DNA of 64,000 nt from Sphingopyxis sp. YR583 (lineage in GTDB: Bacteria; Pseudomonadota; Alphaproteobacteria; Sphingomonadales; Sphingomonadaceae): positions 2,038,501 to 2,102,500 of the forward strand of contig NZ_FNWK01000001.1 of assembly GCF_900108295.1 (NCBI RefSeq). Direction: 5' to 3'. Made by a program: the position numbers and the translations under genes. A model generated the notes under the pieces. The model was not told the origin of the DNA. It made no database searches and saw nothing but the letters and a program-made list of their open reading frames with translations. Of this stretch, positions 60,147-64,000 are shown one piece after another. Position 1 is the stretch's first letter. Every line of letters begins with the position of its first letter.

Positions 60147-61736
60147 ATGCGGGCCTGGCCCCTGTTGATCTGGGCGGCGGTGCTGGCAGCGCCGGCGCCC
60201 GGGCTGGCGCAAGCCTCCTCCTCTCCGGTCGTGGTATCGGCGAAGATCGGCGACGCTGCGGTCACCGTTTATCGCGCGCCCAATCGCGGCGCGGGGCCGA
60301 TCAATCCCAACTGGCCGCAGGGCTTCGCCTTCATCACCGAAACCCGCACCGTCACCTTGCCTGCCGGCATCTCGGTCCTGCGATTCGAAGGCGTGGCGGA
60401 AGGGCTGTTGCCCGAAACCGCAGTGGTCAGCGGGCTCCCCGACGGGGTGATCGAGAAGAATCGCGACGCGCGGCTGCTATCGCCCGCGGGGCTCGTTGAC
60501 GCTTATCTCAAGCGCAGCGTCACCCTGCGACGCACCAGCCTCGCGACCGGAAAGGTCGTCGAACAGGAAGCGGTGATCCAGTCGGGGCCGAATGGCGGGG
60601 TAATCGTCCAGACGGCGGCCGGGGTCGAGGCGCTCGCCTGTTCGGGCCTGCCCGAACGCATGCTTTATCGCCAGGTGCCCAAGGATCTGTCGGCGAAGCC
60701 CACCTTGTCGATACTGGTTGAAAGCAAGGCCGCGCGCACGGTGAAGGTGCAATTGCTCTATCTCGCCGAGGGGTTCGACTGGGCTGCCAATTATGTCGCC
60801 GACCGCGGCACAGACGGAAAGACGCTGGGCCTGACCGGCTGGATCACTGTCGCGAACGGTGGGGTGACGAGCTTCCCGGGCGCGCAGCTCAACGTCATCG
60901 CCGGCAGGCTGAACAAGATGTACAGCCCGCCGCTGCCGCGCAGCACGCCGGGGGCGCTGGTCCTCAAATGCTGGCCGATGGACATCACGAGCACGCACCC
61001 GCTGTGGGAACTGCCGCCGATCATCGAGATCGAGCAGAATTTCCAGCGCGTTGCCGAAGAAGTCGTGGTGACGGCGCGGCGGCGCGAAGACCGGATGATG
61101 TACGCGATGGCTCCGCCGCCGCCACCGCCCCCTCCGCCACCGGCGCCGATCGCGCCGCCGGCGGAAGATCTCGGTGACCTCAAATTCTATCGCATTCCCT
61201 TCCGCGTCGATGTGTCGGCAAAAGGACAGAAGCAGGTCGCGCTGCTTGCGAAGGATAAGGTCGCGGTCGAGCAGCTCTATGCCGCGACGCTCTACAATTA
61301 TGGCGACGGTCGGCCGCAGCCGCTGATGATGCGTCTCCGCGTCCAGAACCGCGAATCGGACGGGCTCGGTCTCGCGCTTCCCGCCGGCATGGCGGCGGTG
61401 TTCGAGGCGATCGGCGGGCGCCGCCTGCTCGTCGGCGAAGCGGCGATCGGCGACAAGGCAAAGGACGAACGCGTCGATTACGACATCGGATCGAGCCCCG
61501 CCGTCCAATATAAGGTGACGGTCCAGCCTGATCCGAATGCCGATTACCGGCTCTGGCAGGTGACGCTGACCAACGCCCGCCCCTTCGATGCCGAGGTCGA
61601 GATGCTGATCCCGTTCGACCTCGATCCAACCCCGCAAGGATGGGAACGTCGCGGCAGCAGTTGGGTCTGGCGCGTCCGCGTCCCCGCGAACGACAGTCTT
61701 ACCCAGGCTTTCCGGCAGAAATTGAAAGGCGACTAA
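60147..61736 (+). CDS. DUF4139 domain protein, exported (second of tandem pair) with TonB-receptor-like motif and poly-Pro
   Basis: A 529-residue paralogue of the preceding protein with a signal peptide ('LLIWAAVLAAPAPGLAQ'). It keeps the fold markers 'YLAEGFDWAANYVADRGTDG' and 'GWITVANGGVTSFPGAQLNV', and ends with 'VRVPANDSLTQAFRQKLKGD'. It differs by an insertion at about residues 295-340: 'FQRVAEEVVVTARRRED', much like the motif at the mature N-terminus of TonB receptors, then a run of ten or so prolines. The insertion is odd for this family. The two genes are surely cotranscribed. Confidence 0.82.
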   Translation: MRAWPLLIWAAVLAAPAPGLAQASSSPVVVSAKIGDAAVTVYRAPNRGAGPINPNWPQGFAFITETRTVTLPAGISVLRFEGVAEGLLPETAVVSGLPDGVIEKNRDARLLSPAGLVDAYLKRSVTLRRTSLATGKVVEQEAVIQSGPNGGVIVQTAAGVEALACSGLPERMLYRQVPKDLSAKPTLSILVESKAARTVKVQLLYLAEGFDWAANYVADRGTDGKTLGLTGWITVANGGVTSFPGAQLNVIAGRLNKMYSPPLPRSTPGALVLKCWPMDITSTHPLWELPPIIEIEQNFQRVAEEVVVTARRREDRMMYAMAPPPPPPPPPPAPIAPPAEDLGDLKFYRIPFRVDVSAKGQKQVALLAKDKVAVEQLYAATLYNYGDGRPQPLMMRLRVQNRESDGLGLALPAGMAAVFEAIGGRRLLVGEAAIGDKAKDERVDYDIGSSPAVQYKVTVQPDPNADYRLWQVTLTNARPFDAEVEMLIPFDLDPTPQGWERRGSSWVWRVRVPANDSLTQAFRQKLKGD

Positions 61737-62143
61737 TTCGGATTCACCGCTAAGGCGGGCGGCAGCGCCCGCGGCCGGTGATTTTCGTCGAGCGCAACAA
61801 AGGTGAACACGCCTTCGGTTACGCGTTCCTCGGTCCGACCGCCGTCCCGCGTTGCGATCACCTCCAGCCGGATAGCCAGCGAGGTGCGGCCGCGCCGTTC
61901 GATATGTGCATAAATAGAAATAATGTCGCGCAGCAGGATCGGTGCGATGAACTCCATCGTCTCGATCGCGACCGTCGCGACCGCGCCCTGCGCTTCGCGT
62001 CCGGCGACGATGCCGCCCGCGATATCCATCTGGCTCAAGACCCAGCCGCCAAAGATATGGCCGTTGGCGTTGATGTCGGCGGGGCGGGGGACGACGCGCA
62101 GGATCGGGTCGCGCGGGCAGTCAGACTTATTGTTATCGGTCAT
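61733..62143 (-). CDS. YciA-like acyl-CoA thioesterase
   Basis: A 136-residue hotdog thioesterase. 'ADINANGHIFGGWVLSQMDI' with 'ETMEFIAPILLRDIISIYAH' is the YciA/acyl-CoA hydrolase pattern, including the catalytic Asn/Asp region at 'NGHIFGGWVLSQMD'. It overlaps the end of the convergent DUF4139 gene by four bases and the preceding membrane protein gene by 11 bases. Confidence 0.88.
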   Translation of the reverse strand: MTDNNKSDCPRDPILRVVPRPADINANGHIFGGWVLSQMDIAGGIVAGREAQGAVATVAIETMEFIAPILLRDIISIYAHIERRGRTSLAIRLEVIATRDGGRTEERVTEGVFTFVALDENHRPRALPPALAVNPN

Positions 62144-62441
62144 GGTTCAAATCCGGGTCGTTTTCAAAAGGGTCTTCGATCGATTCGTCGTGTCCGCTGC
62201 CGCTCGACAGGAAAACGAGTCCCATCAGCGCGGCGCCGAGCATGACCGACAGGCCGACGCCGGCGGCGGTCGCGATGATCATATGGATCGTCAGCGCCTC
62301 GCCCATCGTCAGGCGAAGCCAGCCGAGCGCACCGACGACGGCGAGCAGCGAAACGATCGCCATGCCTTTCATCAGTCGGCGGTAACGGGTCCAGGCGACA
62401 TTCGACGTGTCGCGATTGTCGAGGGGGGAGCGTTTAGCCAT
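62133..62441 (-). CDS. Small membrane protein, two helices, acidic tail
   Basis: A 102-residue protein from ATG 62441 (ATG 62453 and 62477 are in frame; none has a strong ribosome binding site). A basic N-terminus ('AKRSPLDNRDTSNVAWTRYR') is followed by two hydrophobic segments ('AIVSLLAVVGALGWLRLTMG' and 'MIIATAAGVGLSVMLGAALM') and an acidic tail. I do not recognise a named family. The gene is coupled to the YciA-like thioesterase gene and divergent from the CBS gene. Confidence 0.65.
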   Translation of the reverse strand: MAKRSPLDNRDTSNVAWTRYRRLMKGMAIVSLLAVVGALGWLRLTMGEALTIHMIIATAAGVGLSVMLGAALMGLVFLSSGSGHDESIEDPFENDPDLNHDR

Positions 62442-62565
62442 GATGCTTTCCATGAACCAAGCGGCCCCTGCGGCCAAGCGCCATCGCGGCGGGCCGGGAT
62501 GTTTCGTTCGCCACGCGAATCATGTTAGGCTTGCCCGGCAACGGATAAAGACGGGAGCGGCACCT

Positions 62566-62991
62566 ATGACGATCGGAGCGATTCTTCGGGAGCGGACCGG
62601 AGCAGTGATCTCGGCGGGGCCGACCGACACGGTGCGGGCGGCGGTCGACCTTCTGGCACAGAATCGGATCGGTGCCGTGCCGGTGGTCGAGAATGAAAAG
62701 ATCGTCGGCATCTTTTCCGAGCGCGACATTGTTCGCCTGCTTTCTTCTTACGGGCCGGAGGCGCTCGACCGCAGCCTGGACGAGGTGATGACCAAATCGC
62801 CGGTGACCTGCGATTCGAACATGGCCGTGATCGGCGCGCTCTCGCAGATGACGCAGAAGCGCATCCGCCATCTTCCCGTGGTCGATGCCGGCCGAATCGT
62901 CGGGTTCGTTTCGATCGGCGATCTCGTCAAATATCGAATCGACCGCATCGAGGCCGAGGCGGCGGCGATGCGCGACTATATCGCGTCCTGA
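62566..62991 (+). CDS. CBS-domain protein (two CBS repeats)
   Basis: A 141-residue protein from ATG 62566, preceded by GGGAG; an upstream in-frame extension to 62407 is unlikely. It is a Bateman module: 'TVRAAVDLLAQNRIGAVPVV' with 'KIVGIFSERDIVRLL', then 'VIGALSQMTQKRIRHLPVVD' with 'RIVGFVSIGDLVKYRIDRIE'. Such proteins bind adenine nucleotides and act as sensors. The C-terminal 'MRDYIAS' is typical of the alphaproteobacterial form. Confidence 0.9.
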   Translation: MTIGAILRERTGAVISAGPTDTVRAAVDLLAQNRIGAVPVVENEKIVGIFSERDIVRLLSSYGPEALDRSLDEVMTKSPVTCDSNMAVIGALSQMTQKRIRHLPVVDAGRIVGFVSIGDLVKYRIDRIEAEAAAMRDYIAS

Positions 62992-62997
62992 ACAATA

Positions 62998-63030
62998 GGC
63001 CGCAGGTGGTGCGGCGCGAGAGCTGCGGCC
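62998..63030 (+). terminator. Hairpin after the CBS gene, possible terminator
   Basis: GGCCGCAG (62998-63005) and CTGCGGCC (63023-63030) pair perfectly around a 17-base loop, seven bases past the CBS stop. No T-run follows. It may be a weak or rho-dependent stop. Confidence 0.4.
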
Positions 63031-63114
63031 CACGCCAACCTGCCCGCGCTTCTCCTCATGTATATATATATGCAGCCCTGCCGATGAACGGCGGAGCCAT
63101 TACCGTCGCCCCTT

Positions 63115-63335
63115 GAATCGAATCGTCGCGATTCACGCATGAGGCACGGCGACCGGCGCAACAGCCGACACGATTCGGCGCCTCGATGCCGAATCGTGTC
63201 ACGTTATCGATGCGAATCCATGACTCATCGCGGTGCTCGCACGCCGGAATCGCTCCATTGGACATCGCGAACGAAGAGTTTTCGAAATTTCGACGCGTGG
63301 AATCGCGGTTGGAATCGATCCGTGGGGGCTGATTC
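63115..63335. other. Dense cluster of GANTC (CcrM-type) sites before the rrn operon
   Basis: Eleven GANTC sites are at 63115, 63120, 63130, 63172, 63191, 63214, 63222, 63247, 63300, 63312 and 63331. Eight of them are GAATCG or its complement. A twelfth (63529-63533) lies within the rrn promoter. GANTC is the target of the cell-cycle methyltransferase CcrM in alphaproteobacteria. A 13-base inverted repeat (63167-63179 / 63188-63200, GACACGATTCGGC and its complement) sits in the cluster. The whole stretch 62992-63521 has no convincing gene. Confidence 0.6.
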
Positions 63336-63521
63336 TGATGGAAATCCGTGATCGCGCCCGAGGCGTCACGACGGACGATCGGCGGACGTCTGCGGCGCCA
63401 AGATTTTCCGGGTTGGTGCCGAAGTGTTTGAGATCGGCAGTTTTCTGCGGGTTTCCTAGGCGTCCCCGAGGGGCTCTCAGGCCCGCTGCGCAACTTTTGA
63501 AACAAAATTGCAAAAAGGTTG

Positions 63522-63550
63522 TTGACGCGAATCGAGGAGGGGCCTAGAGG
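63522..63550 (+). promoter_or_regulatory. Ribosomal RNA operon promoter
   Basis: TTGACG (63522-63527) and TAGAGG (63545-63550) are exactly 17 bases apart, a pattern typical of alphaproteobacterial rrn promoters. Transcription would begin near 63557, leaving a leader of about 340 bases before the 16S. The spacer contains GAATC (63529-63533), a possible CcrM methylation site. Confidence 0.72.
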
Positions 63551-63672
63551 CGTGTTCACCGGACGGGGCGCGGCGCCAGACGCCACGAACCACCCGGTCG
63601 CCAACAGATACGGACAGATGTCCCCCGATAGCAATAGCGGGGAACGACAACTGTCCGCCATTTCTTGTCGGT

Positions 63673-63684
63673 GGCTCTTTGAAA
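63673..63684 (+). promoter_or_regulatory. boxA-like antitermination element in the rrn leader
   Basis: GGCTCTTTGAAA resembles the boxA consensus TGCTCTTTAACA of Nus-dependent antitermination. It lies about 120 bases after the predicted start of transcription and 215 bases before the 16S. Confidence 0.55.
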
Positions 63685-63768
63685 TTGTGATTGTCGATGA
63701 AGGGACATGTGGGCGGCGGCCCTGGGTCTTGCAGCTTTAAGGTGCAAGGTGCTCAGGATAAAAAGCCA

Positions 63769-63845
63769 AGCCTGACCTACATGTCTTACACGTTTCCATA
63801 ACGTGGAAGCAGCCTTTCGGGGTTGCTTCTTGTGTAGGCCAGGCT
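63769..63845 (+). other. rrn leader stems (probable RNase III processing region)
   Basis: AGCCTGACCTACA (63769-63781) pairs with TGTAGGCCAGGCT (63833-63845) with one A-C mismatch, enclosing two hairpins: CACGTT/AACGTG (63789-63794 / 63800-63805) and GAAGCAGCC/GGTTGCTTC (63806-63814 / 63821-63829, one G-T). This is the expected kind of structure before a 16S gene. The partner strand of the main processing stem would lie past the window. Confidence 0.55.
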
Positions 63846-63899
63846 CCTTAAAATGAGCGGGTTTGCGAGGGATATTCCACCTTTGCATTCTCGAACATC

Positions 63900-64000
63900 A
63901 AACTTGAGAGTTTGATCCTGGCTCAGAACGAACGCTGGCGGCATGCCTAACACATGCAAGTCGAACGAAGTCTTCGGACTTAGTGGCGCACGGGTGCGTA
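63900..64000 (+). rRNA. rrs: 16S ribosomal RNA, 5' end (truncated by window edge)
   Basis: The sequence from 63900 begins AAACTTGAGAGTTTGATCCT and continues through the universal 5' region with 'GAACGAACGCTGGCGGCATG'. The segment 'CGAACGAAGTCTTCGGACTT' just before the window ends is V1-type and fits sphingomonads. Only about 100 of about 1490 bases are present. Confidence 0.97.

Noticed and set aside
61112..61155. Triplet repeat (CCG-rich) as a CRISPR or simple-repeat locus
   Set aside because: It is the in-frame poly-proline run of the second DUF4139 protein.
63056..63340. Chromosomal replication origin
   Set aside because: AT-rich bases (near 63060-63070) and many GANTC sites are suggestive, but no DnaA boxes were seen and no origin-linked genes (dnaA, hemE, parAB) lie in the window.

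Overview
This window is a gene-dense, GC-rich chromosomal stretch from an alphaproteobacterium of the family Sphingomonadaceae, most likely Sphingopyxis or a close relative. The evidence is the 5' end of a 16S rRNA gene at the right edge with an alphaproteobacterial-type start, a PopZ/DUF2497 protein, the 180-kDa class NAD-glutamate dehydrogenase, DUF4167, PAS_5 and DUF983 proteins, a TonB-receptor-led catabolic operon and GANTC (CcrM-type) sites. No prophage, insertion sequence, CRISPR array or plasmid function was seen. The assignment is from recognition, not from a search.

Layout. 1-1490: end of a serine beta-lactamase-like gene, nudC and a small membrane protein. 1510-4191 (minus): pcm, tolC-like and popZ-like genes. 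4456-4529: tRNA-Cys. 4650-11818 (minus): a tight unit reading TonB receptor, cytochrome P450, AraC regulator, Zn alcohol dehydrogenase, aldehyde dehydrogenase, then a 23-codon ORF with its own strong ribosome binding site and terminator. 12002-19511 (plus): OsmC-like protein, TetR regulator, and a complete RND efflux pump (adaptor, permease, outer-membrane lipoprotein) behind a structured 330-base leader. 19519-21319 (minus): MocR-type regulator and DUF983 protein. 21625-28712 (plus): PAS protein, giant NAD-GDH and an ATP-grasp protein. 28697-38120 (mostly minus): RHH protein, DUF7010-like membrane protein, phaB, DUF1963 protein, hemH, an orphan molybdopterin hydroxylase large subunit, a SIMPL lipoprotein, a small lipoprotein, a CoA-binding protein and the Fe-S carrier Mrp/ApbC. 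38212-45828 (plus): hflK, hflC, a Do-type protease, a VOC protein, a HerA/DUF853-like ATPase, a globin-like protein and a second P450. 45918-54290: small membrane protein, thioesterase, queF, a Pro-rich membrane protein, sulfurtransferase, metC, MscS channel, ppa and an M61 peptidase. 54385-62991: hisS, prfA, prmC, DUF4167 protein, two tandem DUF4139 proteins, YciA-like thioesterase, a small membrane protein and a CBS protein. 62992-64000: a non-coding region carrying a dense GANTC cluster, the rrn promoter, leader structures and the 16S start.

How genes work together. The P450-ADH-ALDH order predicts stepwise oxidation of a hydrocarbon or terpenoid-like substrate (hydroxylation, alcohol to aldehyde, aldehyde to acid), with uptake by the TonB receptor and control by the embedded AraC protein. 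The TetR gene and the efflux operon share a sequence over their predicted -10 regions, so TetR probably represses both. HflK and HflC form the membrane modulator of FtsH and sit next to a periplasmic protease, a membrane quality-control block. hisS, prfA and prmC form a translation block in which PrmC methylates the release factor encoded just upstream.

The most interesting unexplained signals are: 11 GANTC sites within 221 bases before the rrn promoter, with a twelfth inside that promoter; an intrinsic terminator whose 3' arm is also the ribosome binding site of the next gene (58717-58750); the 23-codon ORF at 4715-4786; and a TTGAC-N6-GTCAA palindrome upstream of both phaB and an acyl-CoA thioesterase gene.
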